Assembly: GCA_017470245.1 (NCBI GenBank) | Contig: JAFUEV010000060.1 | Coordinates: forward strand, 62,001 to 126,000 | Reading direction: 5' to 3' | Origin: a bacterium | Lineage (GTDB): Bacteria; Cyanobacteriota; Vampirovibrionia; Gastranaerophilales; Gastranaerophilaceae | DNA length: 64,000 nucleotides | Shown here: positions 1 through 8,641 of the stretch, one piece after another | Position numbering within the stretch: position 1 is the stretch's first letter | Layout: the number at the start of each line of letters is the position of its first letter | Notes under the pieces: model-generated | What the model was told of the DNA's origin: nothing | The model's input: only the letters and a program-made list of their open reading frames with translations | Database searches by the model: none | Made by a program: the position numbers and the translations under genes

Positions 1-1
1 A

Positions 2-757
2 TGTTGTGCTTCTCATACCGGAGATATTATTCATCAGAATCTTGTAAAATCAGTATTAAACAAAGCCGGATTTTCGGAAAAAGATTTACTTTGTTTACCA
101 CATCAACCGTTGAGTATAGAAGAACAACAAAGACTGATATTAAATAACGAGCAGCCTAATCGACTCCATAATAATTGTTCAGGTAAACACTCTGCCATGC
201 TTATGATTGCAAAAGAACTCGGGTTTCCTATTTCTAATTATAATGCATTTGAAAATCCCTTAACCGATTATATTTTAGAGCATGTTTGCAAATTATGTGA
301 AGTATCCAAAAAGGATATAGTAATAAGCAAAGACGGATGCGGACTGCCTGTTATTGCAACTAAGTTAGAAGATTTAGGCAAGGGTTTTTTAAATTTATTT
401 TGCAGCGAAAAATATTTAAGAATAAGAGATGCATTTTTGAATAATCCTTATTTGATAGGCGGGAAAAACAGACAAGATTCTGAAATAATAAATGCTACAG
501 ATAATATAGTTGCCAAAGTGGGTGCCTGCGGTTTATGTGTAGTAGTTAATATTAATAAGAAAGAATGCATAGTTGTAAAAATTGCAGATTCTAATATAGA
601 AGCACGTGCTATTGTGACAAATGAAACATTATTGCAATTAAAATGGTCGGATCCTGTTAAGTTTTCCGACCAAATGAATAATATATATAGTAAGGATATA
701 ATTACCCAAGATAAGGTTGTTCTTGGTGATATTTTCAGTTGTTTTAATATTAATTAA
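2..757 (+). CDS. L-asparaginase II-type protein, 5' end cut off
   Basis: The reading frame is open from the first bases of the window, so this is the C-terminal part of a gene that starts upstream. The first visible residues (CCASHTGDIIHQN) match the catalytic-region style CASHSG of the asparaginase II family (PF06089). Further in, NNCSGKHSAMLMIAKEL is the family's second conserved block. Members are related to Rhizobium etli-type thermolabile L-asparaginase, which hydrolyses asparagine to aspartate and ammonia in the cytoplasm. About 251 residues are present, against roughly 330 for a full protein. It converges on the next gene with a 4-base overlap. Family assignment is from motif recall only. 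Confidence 0.8.
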   Translation, partial: CCASHTGDIIHQNLVKSVLNKAGFSEKDLLCLPHQPLSIEEQQRLILNNEQPNRLHNNCSGKHSAMLMIAKELGFPISNYNAFENPLTDYILEHVCKLCEVSKKDIVISKDGCGLPVIATKLEDLGKGFLNLFCSEKYLRIRDAFLNNPYLIGGKNRQDSEIINATDNIVAKVGACGLCVVVNINKKECIVVKIADSNIEARAIVTNETLLQLKWSDPVKFSDQMNNIYSKDIITQDKVVLGDIFSCFNIN

Positions 758-1662
758 GCAAATGTTTTGAATGAATCTTCAATATTTTTATCGATTACCT
801 GTTTTACAGATTCAAGTTCTTTTTCTACAGCGCCTTGTTCTGTTTCAACTTGTTCAAGTCTAAGTTCAAGAACTTTATCTCTTTTGTTTAAATCAGCCAT
901 GTCTGCTTCATATTCAGCTTCAGCTGCGGCAGCTGCTTTTTCATCATATACTTCAATAATATTATTAGAACCTTGCCAAACAAAACTGTTATAGCTATAT
1001 TCATTAGTTTCTGCATTTTTTAGTTGACCTTGTTCTAACAGCCACTCACCTGAATTTAACATCTTTTGAATATATTCAGGATCAAGACAGTTTTCATCAG
1101 TTAAAGTATGTTCTCCGTCTTTAACTAAACCGTTATAGTTGTTTGACGAATTTGCTGCAACTGTTGTCAAACCGACAGTTGTATCAGGATGACTGTTTTT
1201 ATATGTATTCATAAAATATTCGCTTGCTTTAGTTATTGAAGAACCGATTTCCAAGCGTGTTGCTTCATCAATGTCTGACATATATGCAGAAATAAAATCC
1301 TCAGCAGAATACATTCTTTTTGATGTAGCTTCTTTGTTTGCTTCTTCTTTTTTAATTTCTACAAATTCACCCGGAACTACAACATCACCATTTGTATCAA
1401 CAATACGCATGCCAAGTCCTGAGAATGTATCTCTGTTAATAAGTAAATCATAAGTTAATTGTTGTTGAACATTTTGACCGTCAATTAAAACAGTTGCCTG
1501 CATTGTTTTTTTGTTCATAGCGTCACTGTATTTTTGAGCAACTTCCTGTGTTTTTTCTGCCAGTGCAACTCTCTGTTGTGAAATTTGTTGTCCCTCGTAG
1601 ACAAGGTCATTATTTCTTGCCGTGAGACACAGATAACGTCCTTGTGATGCTGCCAATCCCAT
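754..1662 (-). CDS. Hypothetical protein with C-terminal coiled coil (MGLAASQ family)
   Basis: The 302-residue protein starts MGLAASQGRYLCLTAR and has no signal peptide or membrane segment. A good ribosome site (AAGGAG) lies a few bases before the ATG. The N-terminal 60 residues are helical and Gln-rich, the middle is mixed, and the last 65 residues (Ala-rich, then EAEYEADMADLNKRD onward) form a long charged coiled coil ending KNIEDSFKTFA. The heptad-like ends are loosely reminiscent of secreted or flagellar-axial proteins, but this is a weak impression. I recall similar N-termini in uncharacterised Gastranaerophilales proteins, without being able to check. Function unknown. It stands alone between convergent neighbours. 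Confidence 0.75.
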   Translation of the reverse strand: MGLAASQGRYLCLTARNNDLVYEGQQISQQRVALAEKTQEVAQKYSDAMNKKTMQATVLIDGQNVQQQLTYDLLINRDTFSGLGMRIVDTNGDVVVPGEFVEIKKEEANKEATSKRMYSAEDFISAYMSDIDEATRLEIGSSITKASEYFMNTYKNSHPDTTVGLTTVAANSSNNYNGLVKDGEHTLTDENCLDPEYIQKMLNSGEWLLEQGQLKNAETNEYSYNSFVWQGSNNIIEVYDEKAAAAAEAEYEADMADLNKRDKVLELRLEQVETEQGAVEKELESVKQVIDKNIEDSFKTFA

Positions 1663-1765
1663 AGTTTGTACTCCTTACATATATTTTCTATTAAGTATAT
1701 CGGCAGAATTTTCAATTATCTTGAGGAACTATTTTAAATTTGTTAATATTTCGTTACAAACAGGA

Positions 1766-2761
1766 TTAACCTATATCCCATCTGCCACATGTACCACCCC
1801 AACGTGCAATTATTTTATCTGACTTGTTATTAAGTTCAGTTGAGGTAATATCGCCTTCAACAATTGTAATGACTTCACAATTATTTGAACATCCGCTGCA
1901 TTGGTTTGTATATGAATTAAACGACATATCACCTACTGCAAATCCTTTAAATTTTGTAGGCGTACTGTTAAATTGATGATTTTCCATTGCAAGAAGTGCA
2001 GCCCCGATTGCCCCCATTGTTTGGTGGTTATCAGGTACTACCACTTTTGTATTTAATGCTTCTTCAAAGGCTTTAACCATGCCGGAATTTGTAGCGACTC
2101 CGCCTTGGAATGTAACCGTCGGAAGAATTTCTTTTCCTAACGCAAGGTTACTTAAATAATTTCTAACAAGAGCCTGACACAATCCGTATAATAAATCTTC
2201 TACGGGATAGCCCAATTGTTGCTTATGAATCAAGTCACTTTCTGCGAACACACCGCATCTTCCTGCAATTCTTGCAGGTGACTTTGATTTTAATGCCATT
2301 TCACCAAAGTTTTGTATAGGAACATTTAGTCTTGATGCCTGTTGGTCAAGGAAACTCCCTGTACCTGCGGCACAAACAGTATTCATAGCAAAATCTGTAA
2401 CAATACCATCTCTCAAAATAATAATTTTACTGTCCTGTCCTCCTATTTCAAGGATTGTTTGAACTCCGGGGACATAAGTACTTGCTGCAACGGCATGGGC
2501 AGTAATTTCATTTTTAACTACATCTGCACCAACCAATGCACCTGCTAAATTTCTGCCTGAACCGGTTGTTCCGACACCTAAAATATTATATTCTTGTTTT
2601 GCTTGCTGTATTAAATTTTTCAGAGATGTTTGTACCGCAACAACAGGTTTTCCTGCCGTTCTTGTCATATATCCGTCTATAAAATTTCCGTTTTCGTCTA
2701 CTATTGCTGCTTTTGTCGTTACTGAGCCTACATCTATTCCCAAATATGAATTTAAAGACAT
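1766..2761 (-). CDS. Acyl-CoA dehydratase activator-type ATPase (BadF/HgdC family)
   Basis: The protein belongs to the ASKHA ATPase family that donates an ATP-energised electron to 2-hydroxyacyl-CoA or benzoyl-CoA-type (de)hydratases. The phosphate-binding start LGIDVGSVTTKAAIVDE, the ILEIGGQDSKII motif, the cluster-ligand region FAMNTVCAAGTGSFLDQQ, the second Cys in RIAGRCGVFAESD, and the TFQGGVATNSGMVKAFEE adenosine motif are all visible. At 331 residues it is longer than stand-alone activators (about 260) because of a tail with a CSGCSNNCE cysteine cluster and WGGTCGRWD end, features seen in the large two-domain activase proteins. No dehydratase partner is in the window. Substrate unknown. 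Confidence 0.85.
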   Translation of the reverse strand: MSLNSYLGIDVGSVTTKAAIVDENGNFIDGYMTRTAGKPVVAVQTSLKNLIQQAKQEYNILGVGTTGSGRNLAGALVGADVVKNEITAHAVAASTYVPGVQTILEIGGQDSKIIILRDGIVTDFAMNTVCAAGTGSFLDQQASRLNVPIQNFGEMALKSKSPARIAGRCGVFAESDLIHKQQLGYPVEDLLYGLCQALVRNYLSNLALGKEILPTVTFQGGVATNSGMVKAFEEALNTKVVVPDNHQTMGAIGAALLAMENHQFNSTPTKFKGFAVGDMSFNSYTNQCSGCSNNCEVITIVEGDITSTELNNKSDKIIARWGGTCGRWDIG

Positions 2762-2908
2762 AACATATCCCTCTTTGTCTGTTTAATATAATTTTACTAA
2801 AAAAATAATTCATATTGTAAAAATATATAAATAAATATGGAAATAATAACAATTTTTTCTTATGTTTATCTTTGTACTGTAAGGTAGTGAAAGGTATTTT
2901 ATGTTTAA

Positions 2909-4588
2909 ATGAGTAATATTTTTTCATATTATACTAAGTACCGAGAAAATGTCGGTGAGTACAATAAATGGAATCAGGATAGAAACAATATTAAAATACA
3001 TCCTGATATTTCGCCATGCGATATTGAAAAGTTAAAAGAAAAAGCAAAAGTAATTTCAGAGCCTCTATTATTGGTAGACAGTTATGAACATGAAAAAGCG
3101 GAAGATTCAGAAACGTTTTTCTTAACATATAATATAGAATTAATGTCATTAGCAACTGCATTATCTTCTCTGCCTCTTACTATTACCAAATTACTTCCGT
3201 TCCTAGGTAAGCATGCAGATAAAAACTCTGTTGCTCAATTTGCTTATAATGCAATAAAAAAATATAAAGATAAGAGTATAACTCTGTTGGGTAAGAATAT
3301 TGGACTGCCAAAAGCAGCAACTGCAGCAGCTGCGGTTCTGGGTGGGATTTTTTATGCCAAAGGAATAAAAAGGTCAATGCAATCACAACTCGGTCTTATT
3401 AGAAAAGCGAGTTTTGATGCAACTCAAAATATTATTGATAATCCAAATATGTTTGCAATTTTGACCCCGGAACAACAAGAGCAGGTTGATAAAATTGTAA
3501 AAGATGAAGAAGCCCATAAAACGGCATTCGTTGAACGATTAAAAGATAAGGTTAATCTTTCTACTTCTTTTCAATCAGTAGGCGATTATAGAAAAAATTA
3601 TGCATTGTATTTAAATAAAAAAGATGAATATAACCAAAAACAAAACATAAAAAGCAATGCAAAACTGCCAAATGGAGTTGTTAATCAAGCTAAAGAAGAT
3701 AAACAATTATTTGAAAATCTTATAAAAAATGTTGAACATGACGTACTTGAACCGTTAAGAAAAGTTGAAACAGTTGCAAATATATCTTATTCTGCTTTAT
3801 TTACAGGTGGGTTCCTTGAGTATCTGATTTCTGATAAATTCGTACAGGTTCTTGGCGTAAAGAATAAAGTATTATCAGCAGGAATAAAATTTGGCGTGCC
3901 GTTATTAACATATTTTCTTCTCAATAAAAACATATCAGATATAGAGAATAGAGCCATTTTAGCTACTAAACATAAACATTTAAAACGATTTACCGAAAAT
4001 CCCGAAAAATATGTTAATCCGCAAGAAGAGAAAAAACAATCTCCTATAGAATTTATTAAAACTCTTAATAACGATATAAAAGAATACGATAAATTTGCTG
4101 ATACGGAATTGCCAAAAATAGAAGAAAAATTAATGGCTAAAAAGCAAATAAAATTAACCCCAAAACAGGAAAAAGAAGCAAAATTATTGCAAAAAAATAC
4201 CTCAAGAGTTTTAAATAATCAAAGAGAAAAACTTTACGAACAATCAGTAGGTATAAAAGCACTTTCTGAAACAATATTAGGTCCATTAGATATTTTAGCA
4301 ACCGCAACAGGCGGTTTCATAGGCAATAAAATGTCAAAAACATGTAAGAACAAAAAATTAGCAAGTATTATGACAGGATTAGGTGCTGTTATTGCATATA
4401 TTCCTGCTGCAATTGTTGAAGCGAAATTGACAAAACAACAAAAACTTGCTGAAAAAACATCTGTAATGCTTGCATTAAAGGATATGCAAGAAATCTCACA
4501 ATTTGCAGACAAAGAGATACAGATATTTCCTGAATTTAAGCAAGTAAAACAAAGTCATAGAAATATTTTTAGTAATTTTACTAAATAG
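2909..4588 (+). CDS. Hypothetical multi-spanning membrane protein
   Basis: I do not recognise this 559-residue protein. Hydrophobic stretches at about residues 75-97, 132-152, 290-310, 325-345, 455-472 and 488-508 suggest a membrane protein; long Lys/Glu-rich helical segments lie between them (for example residues 190-260 and 370-445). There is no cleavable signal peptide. The chosen ATG lies 14 bases after a weak AAGG. A three-codon ORF (M-F-K-stop) beginning at 2901 overlaps this ATG as ATGA, so translation may be coupled or the start may be uncertain. Its 3' end overlaps the convergent solute-binding gene by 8 bases. Confidence 0.7.
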   Translation: MSNIFSYYTKYRENVGEYNKWNQDRNNIKIHPDISPCDIEKLKEKAKVISEPLLLVDSYEHEKAEDSETFFLTYNIELMSLATALSSLPLTITKLLPFLGKHADKNSVAQFAYNAIKKYKDKSITLLGKNIGLPKAATAAAAVLGGIFYAKGIKRSMQSQLGLIRKASFDATQNIIDNPNMFAILTPEQQEQVDKIVKDEEAHKTAFVERLKDKVNLSTSFQSVGDYRKNYALYLNKKDEYNQKQNIKSNAKLPNGVVNQAKEDKQLFENLIKNVEHDVLEPLRKVETVANISYSALFTGGFLEYLISDKFVQVLGVKNKVLSAGIKFGVPLLTYFLLNKNISDIENRAILATKHKHLKRFTENPEKYVNPQEEKKQSPIEFIKTLNNDIKEYDKFADTELPKIEEKLMAKKQIKLTPKQEKEAKLLQKNTSRVLNNQREKLYEQSVGIKALSETILGPLDILATATGGFIGNKMSKTCKNKKLASIMTGLGAVIAYIPAAIVEAKLTKQQKLAEKTSVMLALKDMQEISQFADKEIQIFPEFKQVKQSHRNIFSNFTK

Positions 4589-6437
4589 AATCATCTATAT
4601 ATAATTCATCCAAATTATGCAGTGTTCCACCCAACGGAGTCGGATAAAGATTTTTAATTCTGTTTCTTACGGCAGTCATTGTTAACGGTGAATACAAATA
4701 TATAATGGGTCTTTCATCATATATTATCTGTTGATACTTGTCATATATTTCTTTTCTCTTACTGTAATCAAGTTCAAGAGCACCTTGTTCTATAATATCA
4801 TCAAGTTCTTTTTCCCAATCCAAAACGGTATCATTTGTATCACCTTGAAAACGCATGTTAAACAAATGCAAGTGTCCTTTTGAATACCATACATTTTTTC
4901 CGCTATGCGGTTCTAACGGACTACCTGTTAATCCCATCAAAACCATATCCCAATCTGATGTAGTCATCATTTTATTTACGAGCGAATTAAATTCTATCGG
5001 TTTAAAATTAACTTTTATCCCTAATTCTTTTAAATCCTCTTTTACCATAACTCCGCAGGCTTCACGTTCTGTTTGTCCTGCATTTGTATACAAATCAAAT
5101 TCTACTATATTACCGTCTTTATCATGTAAAACACCATTATTATCCGTGTAAAACCCTGCATCTTTAAGCAGTTGTTTAGCATATTCAATGTTTTGTTCAT
5201 GACCTGATGCCAATTTTTCATTGAGGAATATAGAAGATAATGATTCAGCGGTAAACAAAGGTTCTGCCGCACCGTTTGCAATATTGTATACCATTGCATT
5301 CCTATCAATAGCATAATCTATTGCGGTTCTAAAATTAAGATTATTAAACCATTTCTGTTTTATGGGCGGCACATAGTCCTTACCTTCTTTATTTTTTCTA
5401 GTGTTTAAATTAAATGCAAGAAACATTGTCCCTGTATTCGGACCAAGGTTGTATATTTTAAATCCGGATTTTTTTTCTTTTGACTTAAATCTTGCTAAAT
5501 CTTTACCTCTTACGGAGATAACATCAAGTTCACCGGCTTCAAATTTTAAAAGTTCATTATTCAAATCACCGACTATTAAAATTACATATTTATCTATATA
5601 CGGCAACAGATTATGTTGTTCATCCATTGCATAATAATTAGGATTGCGTTTTAAAATTACTCTTTGAGCAGGAACATATTCTTCCAATATAAATGGGCCG
5701 GATGCTACTATATCTTTAGGATTAATTGTTGTCCCAAGATACGAATCAAAATATCTGGCACCTTTTTTTACAACATCTTTAAATATATGTTCAGGTGCAA
5801 TCTGTGTACCTACAATTCTTTGAAACGGAGCAAACGGTTTTTTTATTTTAAATTCGACTGTATATTTATCAATTTTTCTAACATGAGGATACTCCCCGTC
5901 TATTAAAACAGAATCCCTGATTGATGTATTTCCCAAACCTGCAAGAATAATATCTTCCCAAGTAAATACAACATCATCAGCTGTAATTTCTTTACCGTCT
6001 GACCATTTTACACCTTGTCTTAATTTAATTGTATAAGTTTTTAAATCATTAGACACAGCCATCTCTTTTGCAAGACTGGGTATTACTTCACCTGTCACAG
6101 GGTCGGTCGTAAACAAAGAATCATACATTAAATCTCCGATTTGTGAAGATGTTGCATCTTTTGAGACCCATGGATTGAATGTTTTTGGACCTTCTCCAAT
6201 TGTTGATGTAACAATTTGTCCTCCGTATTTACCTATTGGAGAACGAGACATTCTATAATCTATTCCGTCAAATGTCTGTGTTGAATACGGTTTATATGTT
6301 GTTACTTCCTTTTGTTGACCTAAAATTCCGTTATTCGTCGTAATCATTTCTTTGGTAGGATTATCAATCCTAAAACAAGAAACAGTTACAAAAAGTATTA
6401 TTGCCAATAAATAAACTATTTTTTTAAATTTATCCAT
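4581..6437 (-). CDS. ABC transporter substrate-binding protein, family 5 (oligopeptide/dipeptide type)
   Basis: This 618-residue exported protein is of the OppA/DppA class (SBP family 5), which captures peptides or similar ligands for an ABC importer. A hydrophobic N-terminus ends in TVSC at residue 21, a weak lipobox, so it may be a lipoprotein. Family hallmarks include GGQIVTSTIGEGPKTFNPW near residue 70, the VKWSDGKEITADDVVFTWE block, and the DYAIDRNAMV and RRPIIYLY-like (DERPIIYLYSP) segments in the C-terminal lobe. No permease or ATPase genes are adjacent, so its transporter partner must be elsewhere. The assignment to family is firm; the ligand cannot be read. Confidence 0.88.
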   Translation of the reverse strand: MDKFKKIVYLLAIILFVTVSCFRIDNPTKEMITTNNGILGQQKEVTTYKPYSTQTFDGIDYRMSRSPIGKYGGQIVTSTIGEGPKTFNPWVSKDATSSQIGDLMYDSLFTTDPVTGEVIPSLAKEMAVSNDLKTYTIKLRQGVKWSDGKEITADDVVFTWEDIILAGLGNTSIRDSVLIDGEYPHVRKIDKYTVEFKIKKPFAPFQRIVGTQIAPEHIFKDVVKKGARYFDSYLGTTINPKDIVASGPFILEEYVPAQRVILKRNPNYYAMDEQHNLLPYIDKYVILIVGDLNNELLKFEAGELDVISVRGKDLARFKSKEKKSGFKIYNLGPNTGTMFLAFNLNTRKNKEGKDYVPPIKQKWFNNLNFRTAIDYAIDRNAMVYNIANGAAEPLFTAESLSSIFLNEKLASGHEQNIEYAKQLLKDAGFYTDNNGVLHDKDGNIVEFDLYTNAGQTEREACGVMVKEDLKELGIKVNFKPIEFNSLVNKMMTTSDWDMVLMGLTGSPLEPHSGKNVWYSKGHLHLFNMRFQGDTNDTVLDWEKELDDIIEQGALELDYSKRKEIYDKYQQIIYDERPIIYLYSPLTMTAVRNRIKNLYPTPLGGTLHNLDELYIDDSI

Positions 6438-6914
6438 ATTTCAAGATTATCACATTATCTTAAAAATAGGAAATTAAACAGATGTTTAAATTTATTTAAA
6501 ACAATAATTGATATAGTTATAAAATTAATCAATAAAAAAATCTTTTGGACTAACTTTTAATGTTCTTGCAAACTTATATATTTTCAGTAATAGCATTTCT
6601 CTCCACCGGTTCAATCATCTCAACAAAATTAAATGAAAAACCTATTTCCCCCTCAAATTTAAAATGTGTTATTTTTTCTTTTTTCTTATTTCTATAAGAT
6701 TTTCAAGTTCATCCGTAATTTCAATTATTATTTCATTTTGTAACGAAATAAACAAACGGAGGATGTTATTTTATTAGTGTTACATAGAAAATTTTGAAAA
6801 TTATATATAAAATCAAGTAATTATAGGGTGCCACAAAAATCTGATATTTTCTCGCGATGGCGGACTACATTACTATATTATATAGTTACCTGATTTTAAG
6901 TTGAAATATATTGT
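6438..6914. other. 477-base gap holding a regulator relic
   Basis: No intact gene fits here. The left part contains a decayed helix-turn-helix reading frame (listed separately). The remainder, around 6785-6914, is AT-rich except for a short GC-richer patch (CGCGATGGCGG near 6853), and I see nothing else that I can name. No terminator is evident for either flanking minus-strand gene. Confidence 0.5.
6525..6760 (-). pseudogene. Decayed XRE-type helix-turn-helix regulator relic
   Basis: Reading the minus strand, a broken frame gives ITDELENLIEIRKKKK, then a stop, then GFSFNFVEMIEPVERNAITENI, then, after a frameshift, YKFARTLKVSPKDFFID and a stop at 6525-6527. The pieces line up in the order expected for a Cro/C1-type HTH domain: the R-KKK start of helix 1, an isoleucine-glutamate turn (usually IE-G), and the ending KIAKALNVSPKDLF. 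At least two lesions (an in-frame TAA and a frameshift) make it non-functional. The match is by eye only, so moderate confidence. Confidence 0.42.
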
Positions 6915-8234
6915 TTATACAGGTTCACCGTACAGACACCAGGTTTGAGCTTTTGTTATCTTAACATTAGCAAAATCACCTATATTCTTTGTCGAATCTT
7001 CAAAATGTACTATTTTATTGTTATCAGCACGTGAGTTTAAAATTGTTTTACCGTCTTTTTCAGTTTTACTTTCAATAAGCACTTTTAGTATTCTGCCTAT
7101 AAATTTTTCATTTGACTTTAAGCAAACTTCTCTGTTTTTTTCATTTAATCTGTTTAAACGTTCATATTTAACATCTTCAGGTAAAAATTTATCTGTCATT
7201 TTACCTGCTTTAGTGAATACTCTTGGTGAATATGCCGCTGTATTTGAATAATCCAGTTCAAGTTCTTCCATAGCCTCCAATGTATCTTGAAATTCTTCTT
7301 CAGTTTCTCCTGGGAAACCAGCAATAAAATCACTTGTTATTGCTACATCAGGAAAACGTTTTCTTATTTTTTCAACAATTTCATAATATTGAGCTTTGGT
7401 ATAATGCCTGTTCATTTCCTCTAAAATATGAGAATTTCCTGATTGCATAGGGATATGAAAATATTTGCATACTTTATCACATTCATCAACTGCATTAATA
7501 AGGTCATCCGTTATATCAGAAGGGTAAGAAGTTACAAAACGCACTCTAAATTCACCGTCAATACTGTTTAACTGTCTTAGAAGATTTGCAAGCGTTATAT
7601 TTTTATCTTCAAAATCTTTCCCGTAACTGTCAACATTTTGACCTAAAAGTGTTATTTCTTTAAAACCTTCTTTTACAATATTTTGGGCTTCCTTTATAAT
7701 TTCTTCCGGACGGCGACTTCTTTCTCTTCCTCTTGTAAACGGTACAACACAGTATGTACAGAAGTTATTACATCCTTCTATAATAGGTATCCAAGCATTT
7801 ACAGAATCTTTTCTTTTAATTTCAAAGTCATTTTGGTCGCATACTACGGGAGTATTTGTAATAGCACAAACTTTTTCATCATTTTCAATTCTTTTTATAA
7901 GAGAAGGAAGCTCATAAATATTGTGAGTTCCGAAAATCAAATCAACATAAGGTGCACGTTTTTTGATACCTTCTTTATCTTGCTGCGCAACACATCCGCA
8001 TATAGCGATTTTAATGTTAGGATTTGTTTTTTTTCGTTTACCCCAAACTCCAAGTTGACTATATGCTTTATCTGCAGATAATTGTCTGATACTGCAAGTA
8101 TTAATTATTAACAATTCTGCATCTTTTTCATTATCTGTTTCTTCATAACCGAAATGTGAAAGAATACCTGCTATTCTTTCGCTATCGGATTTATTCATCT
8201 GGCAGCCCAGTGTTTCAATATACAACTTCTTCAT
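6915..8234 (-). CDS. miaB: tRNA-2-methylthio-N6-dimethylallyladenosine synthase MiaB
   Basis: The enzyme is a radical-SAM methylthiotransferase that adds a methylthio group to i6A37 of tRNAs reading UNN codons. The N-terminal UPF0004 domain carries the three auxiliary-cluster cysteines in ETLGCQMNKSDSE, NTCSIRQ and CGCVAQQ. The radical-SAM triad is in IIEGCNNFCTYCVVPFTRG, followed by GFPGETEEEF. The C-terminal 65 residues fit a TRAM RNA-binding domain. Length 439 is normal for the family. Minus-strand single gene, with about 120 bases separating it from the divergent parvulin gene. Confidence 0.95.
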   Translation of the reverse strand: MKKLYIETLGCQMNKSDSERIAGILSHFGYEETDNEKDAELLIINTCSIRQLSADKAYSQLGVWGKRKKTNPNIKIAICGCVAQQDKEGIKKRAPYVDLIFGTHNIYELPSLIKRIENDEKVCAITNTPVVCDQNDFEIKRKDSVNAWIPIIEGCNNFCTYCVVPFTRGRERSRRPEEIIKEAQNIVKEGFKEITLLGQNVDSYGKDFEDKNITLANLLRQLNSIDGEFRVRFVTSYPSDITDDLINAVDECDKVCKYFHIPMQSGNSHILEEMNRHYTKAQYYEIVEKIRKRFPDVAITSDFIAGFPGETEEEFQDTLEAMEELELDYSNTAAYSPRVFTKAGKMTDKFLPEDVKYERLNRLNEKNREVCLKSNEKFIGRILKVLIESKTEKDGKTILNSRADNNKIVHFEDSTKNIGDFANVKITKAQTWCLYGEPV

Positions 8235-8356
8235 ATTTTGAATATACTATAAACACATTATTCGGTATATAGTTCTTTTAAATCCAATTCATAAGATTTT
8301 GTTTTACGGAAATAATCATGTTATACTTTATTTGATTTTGTACAAAAGGAGGATAT

Positions 8357-8641
8357 ATGACCACATTTGTTAAAGCAAGTCATTTACTTGTAAAAACCGA
8401 AGAAGAAGCAAAAAAATTAAAAGAACAAATTAATAACGGTCAAGATTTTGCAAAACTTGCAAAAGAAGTTTCATTATGCCCATCAGGTCAACAAGGCGGT
8501 GATTTGGGATATTTTACGAAAGGGCAAATGGTTAAAGAATTTGAAGATGCTTGTTTCTCTATGAAAGTTGGAGAAGTATCGAATCCTATAAAAACTCAAT
8601 TCGGATATCATTTAATATATTTAACAGATAAAAAAGACTAA
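8357..8641 (+). CDS. Parvulin-type peptidyl-prolyl isomerase (stand-alone)
   Basis: At 94 residues this is a single PpiC/rotamase domain with no signal peptide or SurA-like flanks, so it is probably cytoplasmic. The typical parvulin features are ASHLLVKTEEEAKKL, FAKLAKEVSLCPSGQQGGDLGYF and the end FGYHLIYLTDK. An AGGAGG-type ribosome site (AAAGGAGGATAT) is placed ideally before the ATG. The stop codon shares one base with the start of the downstream aminopeptidase gene (TAATG), so the two are translationally coupled. It may help fold nascent or proline-rich proteins. Confidence 0.92.
   Translation: MTTFVKASHLLVKTEEEAKKLKEQINNGQDFAKLAKEVSLCPSGQQGGDLGYFTKGQMVKEFEDACFSMKVGEVSNPIKTQFGYHLIYLTDKKD

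Noticed and set aside
2901-2912. Three-codon ORF (M-F-K-stop) overlapping the start of the 559-residue membrane gene
   Set aside because: Possibly coupling, but far too short to support as a gene; mentioned only in the CDS entry.
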